Shown: positions 39,903 through 48,628 of the stretch, in pieces
How positions within the stretch are numbered: position 1 is the stretch's first letter
Layout: every line of letters begins with the position of its first letter
Source: Phreatobacter sp.
GTDB taxonomy: Bacteria > Pseudomonadota > Alphaproteobacteria > Rhizobiales > Phreatobacteraceae
Length of the DNA stretch: 64,000 nucleotides
Assembly: GCF_016793595.1 (NCBI RefSeq)
Contig: NZ_JAEULY010000001.1
Span: 1-64,000 of the forward strand
Direction of reading: 5' to 3'
Position numbers and translations under genes: made by a program
Notes under the pieces: generated by a model
What the model was told of the DNA's origin: nothing
Database searches by the model: none
Seen by the model: the letters and a program-made list of their open reading frames with translations, nothing else

Positions 39903-40925
39903 ATGCGTCACATCGTAGCCGTGCTTGCCGCTATCGCCGCCAGTTCCGCTGCGCAGGCCTCCGAGGTCGCGCCTCTTGTCCGCCCTGATCCGAGCAACTG
40001 GATCATCGAGGGCGGGACGACGGCCTATGCGACGCAGCTTCCGCCGATGAAATTCGGCCGCAACATGTCGGCGTTTCCGGTCCAAGGCGGAGCGGATCGC
40101 GGCTCCTACACGCCCGATCGCCGGTTCGCCTTCGGGGCGGGCGTCGACCTGACCGTCGCCTATCGGCTCGGCGGCTTTGCGCAGGCGACGGAAATCTACG
40201 CCAAGGGCAGCTATTTCGGCACCGATCAGTGGGATGGGCTGCGATCCAATACAGCCATGACGCCGTTCATCGACGGAATCATCCGGCCGGGAATCACTGG
40301 CGGTGCGGTGGTTGGTTTGTTCGGATCGCGGTCGAACGATCTGACCCGCACGCAGCACCGGCTCGGCCTGGATCTCGGTGTCCGCCGGACCTACGACATG
40401 GGCGGCTTCACGCTGACGCCGGGCCTTTTCGTCGGCTACCAGAATCTCAGCCACCGCGACCAGATTCTCGAGGTCGGCTCCGATCCGAGGTCGATGACGC
40501 TGACCACGAACATGCGCGGCAATTACTGGCGCATCGGCGCGACGCTCGGCGGTTCGATGCCCGTGACGCCGCTGATCAGCCTGTTCGGCAACGCCTCGGT
40601 CTCGCTGGATTTCCTCTCTGCGAGCTTTGCCTCCATGCAGACCTATACCGGCACCTTCTTCCCGCCGCCGACCAACGTGGCGGTGGCCGGCGGAAGCCTG
40701 ACGCGCACGACCTGGCGTGCGGGTGGCGAGGCCGGCGTGCTGTTCGGCTCGACGACGCCCTGGTCGGTCCGCATCAGCGGCACCGTCGAATATATCGCGG
40801 CGACACCGAGCGTCGTGTACCCGTCGTTCATCGCCCTGTCGCAGTCGGTCAGCGGCCCGGCCTTCCTGTCGACGGCGTCGCAGCTCAATCTCGGCCTGCG
40901 TACCGCGGTATCCTACAAGTTCTGA
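39903..40925 (+). CDS. Predicted outer-membrane beta-barrel protein
   Basis: A 340-residue exported protein. The ATG at 39903 (GGAG upstream) opens a signal peptide ending near AQASE. The rest has alternating hydrophobic and polar residues, many Gly, aromatic and Thr, and ends LNLGLRTAVSYKF, with a terminal phenylalanine as in outer-membrane proteins. I recognise no specific family. The neighbour on the other strand encodes a BcsS-like protein of similar architecture, so the two may be related outer-membrane proteins of a polysaccharide locus. A possible function in envelope transport is only a guess. Confidence 0.65.
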   Translation: MRHIVAVLAAIAASSAAQASEVAPLVRPDPSNWIIEGGTTAYATQLPPMKFGRNMSAFPVQGGADRGSYTPDRRFAFGAGVDLTVAYRLGGFAQATEIYAKGSYFGTDQWDGLRSNTAMTPFIDGIIRPGITGGAVVGLFGSRSNDLTRTQHRLGLDLGVRRTYDMGGFTLTPGLFVGYQNLSHRDQILEVGSDPRSMTLTTNMRGNYWRIGATLGGSMPVTPLISLFGNASVSLDFLSASFASMQTYTGTFFPPPTNVAVAGGSLTRTTWRAGGEAGVLFGSTTPWSVRISGTVEYIAATPSVVYPSFIALSQSVSGPAFLSTASQLNLGLRTAVSYKF

Positions 40926-40984
40926 GGGGGCGGCCGCGAGGCGCTGAACCGGAACGGTCCGCACCGCGGCGCTGGAGCGCCTCG

Positions 40985-41698
40985 TCAATGGCTGCGCCAG
41001 AGAGACAGCGCGCCATAGGGACCGGAGCGCCCGCCTCGGTCCATCGCCCAGCCGCCGGAGAGGCGCAGGCCGACCGGGCCGAGCCGAAGTCCCGTGACGT
41101 GAAATCCGAGCCGCGTGCGCAGCGTGCCATGGTGGACGCTGAGCGTGCCTTCCGGGCCAACGAACAGGCCATCGCCGATGTCGTAGCCGGGCGCGACGCG
41201 CAGCGTTCCGGCGCGATAGGCCGTCGTATAGTCGGCGAAGACATGGACCGCGACGCGCTCCATCGGCTTCAGCCAGGCATCGAGCACGACGGCGGGGCCG
41301 AAGCGGGTCCCGGTCTGCGTGTCGAAGAGCAGCGCGGGCGCGAGCCGCCGCGATTCCAGCGCGCCGCCGACGAACAGGGTGGCGATGCCCCATGATCCAC
41401 TCTCGCGCCAGCCGAGGAGCAGGCGGGCGGCCTGCGTGACCTCGACGATGCGACCGGGCAGCAGGGGATCCGCGCGGAACCGCGACAGACCCGTGCCAGC
41501 CGTCGCGCGCAGGGCGAAGCCGCGGCCATCGACATGGGAGCCGATGGTGGCATCGACCCCGGCCGAGAAATGGCCGCCGTCGAAAGCGCCCTCGACGCCG
41601 AGGAAGGTGGTGACGCGCGGCAAAACCGCTTCGGCCGCGGCCGGAGCCGTGGCGAGCCAGAGCGTCATGACGCAACAGAACGCCACCGATAGCCGCAT
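40985..41698 (-). CDS. Cellulose biosynthesis protein BcsS-like
   Basis: A 237-residue exported protein resembling BcsS. The signal peptide covers about residues 1-24 (ending AAAEA). The body has many short beta-strand repeats and the C-terminus LRLSGGWAMDRGGRSGPYGALSLWRSH follows the BcsS pattern of a Gly-rich strand and final Trp-Arg-x-His. BcsS is found near alphaproteobacterial cellulose synthase genes, but none are here. I chose the ATG at 41698; a TTG ten codons upstream is the alternative. Convergent with the beta-barrel gene. Confidence 0.6.
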   Translation of the reverse strand: MRLSVAFCCVMTLWLATAPAAAEAVLPRVTTFLGVEGAFDGGHFSAGVDATIGSHVDGRGFALRATAGTGLSRFRADPLLPGRIVEVTQAARLLLGWRESGSWGIATLFVGGALESRRLAPALLFDTQTGTRFGPAVVLDAWLKPMERVAVHVFADYTTAYRAGTLRVAPGYDIGDGLFVGPEGTLSVHHGTLRTRLGFHVTGLRLGPVGLRLSGGWAMDRGGRSGPYGALSLWRSH

Positions 41699-41907
41699 GG
41701 CCCATCTGGCCACGCCTTGCGCGTGCAAGACATCGGGATGGACCCGGATGGAGGTAGCCGGCGGCGGAACCGTGCTGGCGAGGGGCCTGCCGTTAACCGG
41801 GCGCTAACCATGACGGTCGCCCAATCCCGATATTCAGAGTCGGCAAAGAGACGGCTCGCCAGAGACTTCGACCGCAAGTGCATCCCGACGTCGCGTTGGA
41901 GATCGCC

Positions 41908-42219
41908 ATGCCCATTGACCTGAAGCCCGCAGTCCGCCCGGCCGCGCCCGCCGTCGATGCCGACTTCCTTCGCATGATCGAGGGCTATTCGCTGACCACG
42001 GCGGAAATCCTCTACCGGATGCCCGACCATCCGCTGCTGCTGCAGAGCTATATCTGGCAGGACTACGACCAGGCGCCGCACTTCCCGGTGTTGCAGCGCT
42101 TCCTGTCGTTCTGGCAACGCTCGCTGGAGGGCCGCCTGCACATGGTGCGGGTGACCTCCTCGCGTCTGCTGCGTCCCTGCGAGGTGGCGGTGGCTCAACC
42201 TGTCGGCCTGCTGCACTGA
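41908..42219 (+). CDS. Usg family protein
   Basis: A 103-residue protein of the Usg family, small alphaproteobacterial proteins of unknown function first noted upstream of other genes. The core DFLRMIEGYSLTTAEILYRMPDHPLLLQSYIWQDYDQAPHFPVLQRFL-type block (about residues 19-68) and FWQRSLEGRLHMVRV match closely. I chose the ATG at 41908 with GGAG before it; ten more codons upstream are open. It is divergent from the BcsS-like gene. Confidence 0.85.
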   Translation: MPIDLKPAVRPAAPAVDADFLRMIEGYSLTTAEILYRMPDHPLLLQSYIWQDYDQAPHFPVLQRFLSFWQRSLEGRLHMVRVTSSRLLRPCEVAVAQPVGLLH

Positions 42220-42285
42220 CGCGCCAATTGTCGCACCTGGATACCGGGATCGACAGCGCCGTGGAAAAGCCGCGGCGGACATTCT

Positions 42286-42939
42286 ATGGTTCCGGTTCAG
42301 TCGACTGCCGGTACCCACGTGGCGAGCCCCGAGAAGACATCGCAAATCCTGGCCTCGCTCATGTCGGCGCAGTCCTCGACCCATTCCGAGATTCTCGCCA
42401 CGGTGACGGTCGGCGACCTGCTCGCGGCGTTGCGGAACCGCGCCTTCGGCATATCGCTGATCCTGTTCGGCCTGCCGAACCTCCTGCCGATCCCGGGCCT
42501 GCCCATCATCACCGGCCTCGTTCTGGTGGTACTGGGCTTGCAGATCGTCGTCGGTCGCGATGTGCCCTGGCTGCCCGACCGCATCGCCCGCACGGCGCTG
42601 CCGCGCGCCAAGCTCACCGCCGTCATGGACCGGACGCTGCCGCTGCTCGCCTCGCTGGAAAGGGTCTCGCGACCGCGCTTCCGCCTTGCCGCCGGCCCCG
42701 CGGCCCGCAGGGTCGTGGGCCTGGCGGTGCTGGTGCTGGCGGTGCTGCTCGTGATCGTGCCGATCCCGTGGATCGGCTCCATGCCGCAGGGACTGGCGCT
42801 CTGCGTGTTCGGCCTCGGCCTGACGGAGCGCGACGGCGTGCTGGTCGCCGCCGGCTTCTTGCTCGCCGCCATTGCCACGGCGATCGGGGCCGGTATCGGC
42901 TATACGGTCATCGCCAGCCTGTTCTCGTTCATCTTCTGA
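42286..42939 (+). CDS. exoD: ExoD-like exopolysaccharide protein (copy 1)
   Basis: A 217-residue inner-membrane protein of the ExoD family. DLLAALRNRAFGISLILFGLPNLLPIPGLP and the GRDVPWLPDRIA region are the signature, followed by three to four hydrophobic helices. In rhizobia exoD mutants have altered exopolysaccharide, alkali sensitivity and impaired nodule invasion; the molecular activity is unknown. A second ExoD gene follows 49 bases later. The ATG at 42286 is preceded by an imperfect ribosome binding site. Confidence 0.88.
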   Translation: MVPVQSTAGTHVASPEKTSQILASLMSAQSSTHSEILATVTVGDLLAALRNRAFGISLILFGLPNLLPIPGLPIITGLVLVVLGLQIVVGRDVPWLPDRIARTALPRAKLTAVMDRTLPLLASLERVSRPRFRLAAGPAARRVVGLAVLVLAVLLVIVPIPWIGSMPQGLALCVFGLGLTERDGVLVAAGFLLAAIATAIGAGIGYTVIASLFSFIF

Positions 42940-42988
42940 GCCCGGCATTCGCGGCAGGCGATGGCGGGGTTGCGCCTGCCCGGTATGC

Positions 42989-43663
42989 ATGGCCGCCCGC
43001 GATGCGCTAGAAGCGCGGCGCGGAGGCGCGCCATTGACCGTCGATTCCCCTGAACATGCCCAGTCCACGTCCGAGGTCTTCCTCGGCCTGAAGACCCTCG
43101 GCGAGGGCGAGCGCATCTCGCTCGGCGCATTGACCGCCGCCCTTGGCGACCGCGCCTTCGGCCTTCTGGTGCTGATTTTCGCCCTGCCGAACATCATTCC
43201 GATGATTCCGGGCGTCTCGACGGTGTCGGGCATTGTCATCGCCGTGGTCGGCCTGCAGATGCTGATCGGCCGCCGCGATCCATGGCTGCCCGCGACGCTG
43301 GCCGACAGGACGCTGCCGCGCGCGCAACTGGCCTCGATGGTCGACCGGACAGTGTCCTGGGTCGTCAAGCTGGAGGCCGTCGCGAAGCCCCGCTGGACCT
43401 TCATGACGCGCGGGGCGATGCGCCTCGCGCTCGGCGCCATGTTCGTGCTGCTCGGCGGCATTCTGGCGCTGCCGCTGTCGTGGATCGGCAATTTCCCGCC
43501 CGGCGTGGCGCTGGTGGTGCTGTCGGTCGGCTTTCTGGAGGAGGACGGCATGCTGGTCGCGGCCGGCCATGCCATCGGCATCCTTGCGACGCTTCTGGTG
43601 GTGGCGCTGGTCGCCGCGCTTGTCGCCGCTGCGCTGGTCAGTTTCGGCTGGCTGGCGGGCTGA
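42989..43663 (+). CDS. exoD: ExoD-like exopolysaccharide protein (copy 2)
   Basis: A 224-residue paralogue of the upstream protein: ALTAALGDRAFGLLVLIFALPNIIPMIPG and GRRDPWLPATLADRTLPRAQL correspond to the same blocks, and the helices line up. The N-terminal 15 residues from the ATG at 42989 are not conserved, so a TTG at 43034 is also possible. The two copies differ enough to be an old duplication. They are probably co-transcribed. Confidence 0.85.
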   Translation: MAARDALEARRGGAPLTVDSPEHAQSTSEVFLGLKTLGEGERISLGALTAALGDRAFGLLVLIFALPNIIPMIPGVSTVSGIVIAVVGLQMLIGRRDPWLPATLADRTLPRAQLASMVDRTVSWVVKLEAVAKPRWTFMTRGAMRLALGAMFVLLGGILALPLSWIGNFPPGVALVVLSVGFLEEDGMLVAAGHAIGILATLLVVALVAALVAAALVSFGWLAG

Positions 43664-43726
43664 TCCCGCGCTTCCGTTTCGGGGCTGGCCGCACTATGGT
43701 CCGCCAAAATCTGACGAGGACGTGTC

Positions 43727-43975
43727 ATGGCCGCTCATGTCGTGCCCCATTTCGCCAATGACGATGGCGTCGCCACGATCAATATCGGCGTGAAGGAATT
43801 CCAGTGCATGGGCGCGCGCGCGCCCTACGACCACCCGCACGTCTTCCTCGACATGGGCAGCGAGGCCGAGATCGTCTGCCCTTACTGCTCGACCCTGTTC
43901 AAGTATGACGCGTCCCTGCACGCCGACGAGACCAAGCCGGCGGGCGCCTATGTGAAGACGCTCGCCGAGGCCTGA
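43727..43975 (+). CDS. Zinc-finger protein, NDUFS6-like (zf-CHCC)
   Basis: An 82-residue protein with the zf-CHCC fold related to the complex I subunit NDUFS6. The ligands are C27, a histidine at 36 or 38, C51 and C54 (FQCMGARAPYDHPHVF and VCPYCSTLFKY). Alphaproteobacterial relatives belong to, or help assemble, NADH dehydrogenase. No nuo genes are near. The FAD monooxygenase gene begins ten bases past the stop. Confidence 0.85.
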   Translation: MAAHVVPHFANDDGVATINIGVKEFQCMGARAPYDHPHVFLDMGSEAEIVCPYCSTLFKYDASLHADETKPAGAYVKTLAEA

Positions 43976-43985
43976 TGGCAGGCCG

Positions 43986-45149
43986 ATGGGCCGGATCGCC
44001 ATTGTCGGGGCGGGGATCGGCGGGCTGACCGCAGCGCTGACGCTCGCGCGCGAGGGTTTCTCCGTCGAGGTTCTGGAGCGCGCGCCCGCGCTGGAGGAAG
44101 TCGGGGCTGGCATCCAGCTCGGCCCCAATGCCAGCCGCATCCTGATCCGGCTCGGGCTGGCGGAGCGACTGGCGGCCGTCGTGGTCGTGCCCGAGGGCAT
44201 GGATGTTCGCTCGGGCCGGAGCGGGGACATCATCCTGTCCGCCGAACTCGGAGATGCGGTCGCCGCCCGCTATGGCGCGCCGTGGTGGGTAGTCCATCGC
44301 GGTGACCTGCAGGCGGCGCTCGGCGAGGCGGCGTGCGAGGACCAATGCATCCAGCTGCGCACCGGAGCGGCGGTCAGCGCCGTGACCGAGGTTGCCGGCG
44401 GCGTCGAGGTGAAGACCGGGAACGGCGACCATCTCGTCGATGCGCTGATCGGCGCCGACGGCGTGCGATCAGCCGTCAGGCGGGCGTTGGGCGATGGGTC
44501 CGGGCCGGTCTTTCGTGGGCGCACGGCATGGCGCGCGACGCTGCCGATGGACGACGCGCCGAGGTCCTTGCGCGGCCGGCGGCTCGGGCTCTGGCTCGGC
44601 CCCAATGCCCATGTGGTGCACTATCCGTTGCGTGGCGGCGCCGCGGTGAACGTCGTCGCCTTCGTCGAGGATGACGCGCCGGTGGATGGCTGGAGCGGGC
44701 CGGGCGAGGCCGCCGACCTGCTGTCCCGTTTCGCCGGCTGGGCAGGCCCGCTGCGCGACCTGCTCGCCGCGGCGCCGGGCTGGACCCGCTGGTCGCTCGC
44801 CGACCGTCCGGTCTGGTTCGGACCGGGGCGGGGGGCCGCGACCCTCCTGGGCGACGCCGCCCACGCCATGCTGCCCTTCGCCGCGCAGGGGGGCGCCATG
44901 GCCATCGAGGACGCGGCGGTGCTCGCGCGGCTCGCGGCGGGCCGGCGCGCCGATCTTGCCGGCGCGTTCCGCGCCTACGAGCGGGCGCGGCGCGGCCGGA
45001 CGGCGGCCGTGCAGCAACTCGCCGCCCGTAACGGCGCGATCTATCACCTGACGGGGCCGATGGCCTTCGCCCGCGACACGGCCATGCGCCTGATGGGCGG
45101 CGAGCGCCTCGTCGCCCGGCAGGACTGGATCTACCGCTTCGGCGCGTGA
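43986..45149 (+). CDS. FAD-dependent monooxygenase (salicylate hydroxylase-like)
   Basis: A 387-residue class A flavoprotein monooxygenase. The dinucleotide motif GAGIGGLTA is at residues 8-16, the DG motif IGADGVRSAVR near 160-170 and the GD motif LLGDAAHAMLPFAAQGG near 295-311, in the order of the family. It hydroxylates an aromatic ring using NAD(P)H and O2; the substrate, which in this subgroup includes salicylate, 3-hydroxybenzoate and others, cannot be read here. It is adjacent to the zinc-finger gene on the same strand and convergent with the DUF3617 gene. Confidence 0.88.
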   Translation: MGRIAIVGAGIGGLTAALTLAREGFSVEVLERAPALEEVGAGIQLGPNASRILIRLGLAERLAAVVVVPEGMDVRSGRSGDIILSAELGDAVAARYGAPWWVVHRGDLQAALGEAACEDQCIQLRTGAAVSAVTEVAGGVEVKTGNGDHLVDALIGADGVRSAVRRALGDGSGPVFRGRTAWRATLPMDDAPRSLRGRRLGLWLGPNAHVVHYPLRGGAAVNVVAFVEDDAPVDGWSGPGEAADLLSRFAGWAGPLRDLLAAAPGWTRWSLADRPVWFGPGRGAATLLGDAAHAMLPFAAQGGAMAIEDAAVLARLAAGRRADLAGAFRAYERARRGRTAAVQQLAARNGAIYHLTGPMAFARDTAMRLMGGERLVARQDWIYRFGA

Positions 45150-45157
45150 CCGGGCGC

Positions 45158-45700
45158 CTAAGGCCGGCGAGGCTGCGACGTGCCGCCGCCGAATCCGGGC
45201 ATGTTCCGGATGTTGACCTTCTGGCCCATGGTCTGGATGTCGCCGGGAACGAGGCCGCCGGTGCAGGCAGCGCCGACCCAGCGGGCGTTCTGCACCATGT
45301 TGGTCGCCTGCGGCTGGGACTGGCCTGGCATGGTCATTGCGCCCTCGATCCGCACCGAATAGCTCGACTGGAAGTCGCCGGACATCACGGACCGCGAGAC
45401 GGAGCGCATCGGCCCCATCTGGCAGTCGGTCTCGATGTGGTATTCCTGCCCGACGCGGCGGATGTCGTAGCGCTGGCACACCTGACCGGCCATGCCCATG
45501 CCGAGCTGCATCATCTGGCGCTCGGTCGCGGCATCGGTGCAGGTTTGCGCGACCATTTCGGGGCCGCCCTCGCGCCCCTCCATCAGCGTCTTGATCTCCC
45601 ACTGGCCGGCGCGGCGGCTCGGCAATTCCACGGACGGCGTCTGCGCGAAGGCGGGAGTGGCGATCAGGGCGGCCAAAACGGCAAGCGGTGCAGCGTGCAT
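45158..45700 (-). CDS. Secreted DUF3617 domain protein
   Basis: A 180-residue exported protein. The signal peptide ends near TPAFAQTP. The body is DUF3617-like: RAGQWEIKTLMEGREGG, QTCTDAATERQMMQLGMG, VGQEYHIETDCQ and a Cys-rich pattern of four or more cysteines. The family has no proven function and is periplasmic. I chose the ATG at 45700, seven bases after AGGA; an upstream TTG extends the frame. Its stop faces the monooxygenase stop. Confidence 0.8.
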   Translation of the reverse strand: MHAAPLAVLAALIATPAFAQTPSVELPSRRAGQWEIKTLMEGREGGPEMVAQTCTDAATERQMMQLGMGMAGQVCQRYDIRRVGQEYHIETDCQMGPMRSVSRSVMSGDFQSSYSVRIEGAMTMPGQSQPQATNMVQNARWVGAACTGGLVPGDIQTMGQKVNIRNMPGFGGGTSQPRRP

Positions 45701-45869
45701 GATGGTCCTCAAAGCTCAGCCCCCCGGCGCGACCTTACGGTGGCCCGCGAGGGGAGGAAAGCGTGCCGCTTCTCCTCCGGTGCGGTGCGGATGTGCATCG
45801 ATTTGGATCGATGCTAGCGTCGTTTGCGCACAACAAGCGGTCCTCCGACGGCCGCGAAGGGAGGATCGC

Positions 45870-47039
45870 ATGGAGCGTCTCAGGACGTGGCCGCTAGCCG
45901 CGGCGACACTGCTGTTCACGGCCGGTGCTGCGCAGGCGCAAATCGCTGTCTCAGCCAATGATGGCAAGGCCCGCCTGATCGACGGGGTCGTGACCATCGT
46001 CGAGAATCCGGCGCCCGATTCCGTTTCGATCATCGATTTCGCCACCGGCACGCCGCGCGTGCGCGCCACCATTGCCGCGCCGGCCAGCGTCGTCGGTCCG
46101 CCGGCCTCGGTGGCGGTGACCCTCGACGAGGGCCTCGCGCTGGTCACGTCCGCGATGAAGGTCGATCCGGCCAATCCGCGCCGCACCATTCCCGACAACC
46201 GCGTCTCGGTGATCGACCTCAAGGCCAATCCGCCGGCGGTGATCCAGACGCTGGAGGTCGGCAGCGGCCCGGCCGGCATCTCGATCCATCCGTCTGGCAA
46301 TCTCGCCATTGTCGCCAATCGCTCCGAGGGCACCGTCTCGGTGCTCACCATCGCGGGCCGGACGGTGACGGTCGGGCCGAAGATCGCCCTTGGCGAGCCG
46401 AATTCCGGGCCGAGCCATGTGGTGTTCACGCCGGATGGGCGCAGCGCGCTGGTGACGCGCGACAACGACCACAAGATTTCCGTGCTGGCGATCGAGGGCA
46501 CCAATGTCACCTATACCCGCCGCGATCTGAACGCGGGCCTGAGGCCCTACGGTATCGATGTCTCGACGCGCGGCGATTTCGCGGTGGTTGCCAATATCGG
46601 CCTCGGTGGCGGCGATGCCGACACGATCAGCGTCATCGACGTGAGGGCCACTCCGCCGCGTGTGGTCAACACGGTCTCGGTGGGCCAGACGCCGGAAGGC
46701 ATCAAGATGGCCCCGGACGGTCGCCATGTCGCCGTCGTGGTGATGGCCGGCTCGAACAAGCCGCGCAACTCGCCGTTCTTCGCCGAGCGTGGCAAGGTGG
46801 TCGTCTACCGGTTGCGCGGACCCGAGCTCGTCAAGGTTGCGGAAGCGCCGATCGGCCAGTGGTCGCAAGGCGTCGCCTGGTCGGCCAATTCGCGCCGGCT
46901 GCTGGTGCAGAACATGGTGGCCAACGATATCCAGGCTTTCGAATTCACCGGCAGCCGCTTGCGCGAGATCGCCCGCCTGACTTTCCCGGCTTCACCCGCA
47001 GGCATCCGCACGGCCGAGCCGGTGCGCGCGGCGCGGTGA
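45870..47039 (+). CDS. Exported beta-propeller protein (YncE-like)
   Basis: A 389-residue protein with a signal peptide (cleavage near GAAQAQ, residue 23). The rest is built of repeated 40-50-residue units of the type SVIDLKANPPAVIQTLEVGSGPAGISIHPSGNLAIVAN, a seven-blade propeller as in YncE/NHL-like and surface-layer YVTN proteins. The role is unknown; propellers of this class bind proteins, DNA or ligands in the periplasm. GGGAGGA precedes the ATG. The tRNA-Leu gene follows 86 bases after the stop. Confidence 0.83.
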   Translation: MERLRTWPLAAATLLFTAGAAQAQIAVSANDGKARLIDGVVTIVENPAPDSVSIIDFATGTPRVRATIAAPASVVGPPASVAVTLDEGLALVTSAMKVDPANPRRTIPDNRVSVIDLKANPPAVIQTLEVGSGPAGISIHPSGNLAIVANRSEGTVSVLTIAGRTVTVGPKIALGEPNSGPSHVVFTPDGRSALVTRDNDHKISVLAIEGTNVTYTRRDLNAGLRPYGIDVSTRGDFAVVANIGLGGGDADTISVIDVRATPPRVVNTVSVGQTPEGIKMAPDGRHVAVVVMAGSNKPRNSPFFAERGKVVVYRLRGPELVKVAEAPIGQWSQGVAWSANSRRLLVQNMVANDIQAFEFTGSRLREIARLTFPASPAGIRTAEPVRAAR

Positions 47040-47125
47040 TCGACCGGACGGAGCGACTGGCGGCGTGCGAATGCGCCGGCTTGCATTGCCAAGGGGACCA
47101 GAGGGCCGCTAGAGGTGGCCCGGCG

Positions 47126-47209
47126 CCCCCTTGGTGAAACTGGTAGCCACAAGGGACTTAAAATCCCTCGCTTTCGGGCATGCCGGTTCGAGTCCGGCAG
47201 GGGGCACCA
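47126..47209 (+). tRNA. tRNA-Leu (UAA)
   Basis: A class II tRNA of 84 bases with the 3' CCA encoded. The acceptor stem GCCCCCT (47126-47132) pairs with AGGGGGC (47199-47205). The anticodon stem AGGGA/TCCCT encloses the loop CTTAAAA with anticodon TAA at 47160-47162. The variable arm is long (CGCTTTCGGGC), as in tRNA-Leu, and the T arm carries GGTTCGAGTCC. It reads UUA and UUG codons. No integrase or direct repeat lies beside it. Confidence 0.96.
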
Positions 47210-47260
47210 CATTTTCCGCATCGGAAGGGAACTCTGGCCATGGATCGCCGTTGAGGCGGC

Positions 47261-47617
47261 ATGGATTCGCGTCGGTGCCGCATTGCGATGCTGCCGCTTG
47301 TCGCGCTCATCGCGACCGGCCTGACGGCTTGCGCGGCGATCCCGGCGTCGCGGGGCGCGCTGATCGTCTCGTCGCCGATGGCGCCCGATCAGCTCGCCAA
47401 TTGCGTCGCGCATGTCTTCGACAGCCGCCTGCCGCTGGTGCGTCGACAGAACCGCCGAGGTGGCGCGGATATCGTCGTGCGCGACCTGCGCGGCAGGGCC
47501 ATCGTCACGGCCGCTGTCGATGCGGCGCCGGGCGGCAGCCGTCTCGTTTTAGTGTCGGATCATGCCGATCGCGGCTGGTATGAGCGCCTGCTGACCTACT
47601 GCGTTCGTCTGCAATAG
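47261..47617 (+). CDS. Predicted lipoprotein of unknown function
   Basis: A 118-residue protein with a type II signal peptide: a basic start (MDSRRCRIAM), a hydrophobic core and the lipobox LTAC with C24 as the first mature residue. The mature part has an alpha/beta look with paired cysteines (ANCVAHVF and LTYCVRLQ). I do not recognise a family. It is 51 bases after the tRNA and presumably has its own transcript. Confidence 0.6.
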   Translation: MDSRRCRIAMLPLVALIATGLTACAAIPASRGALIVSSPMAPDQLANCVAHVFDSRLPLVRRQNRRGGADIVVRDLRGRAIVTAAVDAAPGGSRLVLVSDHADRGWYERLLTYCVRLQ

Positions 47618-47694
47618 GCCCGCCATACCCCAGGTTGTTCTGGTCGGCATTCCGTAACGTCAGCCGCAGGTCTTAACCATTCCCTGACGGAAGC

Positions 47695-47733
47695 GGTTCA
47701 CTTCGCCAGCGCTTTGCGCGGGTCGGGTGAACC
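47695..47733. other. Inverted repeat before the small membrane protein gene
   Basis: GGTTCAC at 47695-47701 and GTGAACC at 47727-47733 are perfect inverted copies around 25 bases that contain a second hairpin (GCGC-TTT-GCGC). It could be a leader structure or an operator. There is no further support. Confidence 0.3.
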
Positions 47734-47810
47734 TCGTGTTGAAACGCGACTGCTATCTGTAGTTTCGGGGAAAACGGGTGGGGCAGGTTCGACGGACAGG
47801 AGAACCCGCC

Positions 47811-47981
47811 GTGACGCTGACGCCTGCCAAGATCGTCCTGTTTTTCGGGGTGATCGTCGTTTTGCTGAACCCGCCGATGGTGCTCGGGCTGCTCGGCCCG
47901 GAAGGGCGGCGCATGGGCAATATCATCGAGGAAGGGCTCGGCACGGACACGATGCGCATCGCGCTGTTCGGCCGGCGCTGA
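47811..47981 (+). CDS. Small single-pass membrane protein
   Basis: A 56-residue protein starting with GTG, preceded by AGGAGA at nine bases. One hydrophobic segment (about residues 8-29, IVLFFGVIVVLLNPPMVLGLL) is followed by a polar end (GPEGRRMGNIIEEGLGTDTMRIALFGRR). I know no family. The clear ribosome binding site and membrane segment suggest a real small gene. Confidence 0.5.
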   Translation: MTLTPAKIVLFFGVIVVLLNPPMVLGLLGPEGRRMGNIIEEGLGTDTMRIALFGRR

Positions 47982-48047
47982 CCGCGCTGCCGCCCGGCAT
48001 GCGGGGCGAGGATGCCCGGGCGCCCTCGCGAGCCCCGGGCCCGGTGT

Positions 48048-48542
48048 TCAGCCGGCGTCGCGGATCGGTGGCTGGAACGTGTAGCCCATGTCCCACGGGA
48101 AATAGATCCAGGTGTCCTGCGATACCTCGGTGACGAAGGTATCGACCAGCGGCCGGCCCTGCGGCTTCGCATAGACAGTGGCGAAATGCGCCTTCGGCAG
48201 CATGTCGCGAACCACCTTGGCGGTCTTGCCGGTATCGACGAGGTCATCGACCACGAGGATGCCTTCGCCACCGCCCTCGGTAAGGTCGTCGGAGACCTTC
48301 TTGATCACCTGCAACTGACCCTGGTTCTGGTAGTCGTGGTAGCTCGCGACGCAGACTGTCTCGATCAGTCGGATGCCGAGCTCGCGAGTGACGATGGCCG
48401 CCGGCACGAGACCGCCGCGGGTGATGCAGACGATCGCGCGGAAGGGGCCGGCGCTGCTGATGCGCCAGGCAAGGGCGCGCGCGTCGCGGTGGAACTGGTC
48501 CCACGAGACGGGGAAGGCCTTTTCGGGGTTCGGGGTCGCCAT
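48048..48542 (-). CDS. gpt: Xanthine phosphoribosyltransferase
   Basis: A 164-residue purine salvage enzyme, converting xanthine or guanine and PRPP to XMP or GMP. The PRPP motif is [15 protein letters not shown] (about residues 93-107), and the [20 protein letters not shown] and IYFPWD segments match Gpt of Gram-negative bacteria. Length and ends are as expected. The stop is convergent with the small membrane protein gene and a GCCCGGG/CCCGGGC hairpin lies between them. Confidence 0.94.
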   Translation of the reverse strand: MATPNPEKAFPVSWDQFHRDARALAWRISSAGPFRAIVCITRGGLVPAAIVTRELGIRLIETVCVASYHDYQNQGQLQVIKKVSDDLTEGGGEGILVVDDLVDTGKTAKVVRDMLPKAHFATVYAKPQGRPLVDTFVTEVSQDTWIYFPWDMGYTFQPPIRDAG

Positions 48543-48628
48543 TGGCAGGTCTCCGGATAGGGCGGCGACACTAGCGGGGCCGGCCCCCGCCGCAAAAGCA
48601 GGGATTCAGGCTTTTCCGCAGGAATCTG

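Noticed and set aside
39213..41705. 830-codon minus-strand open frame
   Set aside because: It runs opposite GT39 and the beta-barrel gene and only overlaps the BcsS-like gene in a different frame; no motifs.
47126..47209. tRNA-Leu as an integration site
   Set aside because: No integrase, no direct repeat of the 3' end and no foreign-looking genes follow.
48014..48040. GCCCGGG/CCCGGGC hairpin as a terminator for the small membrane gene and gpt
   Set aside because: There is no T-run and the loop is large; it may simply be GC-rich sequence.
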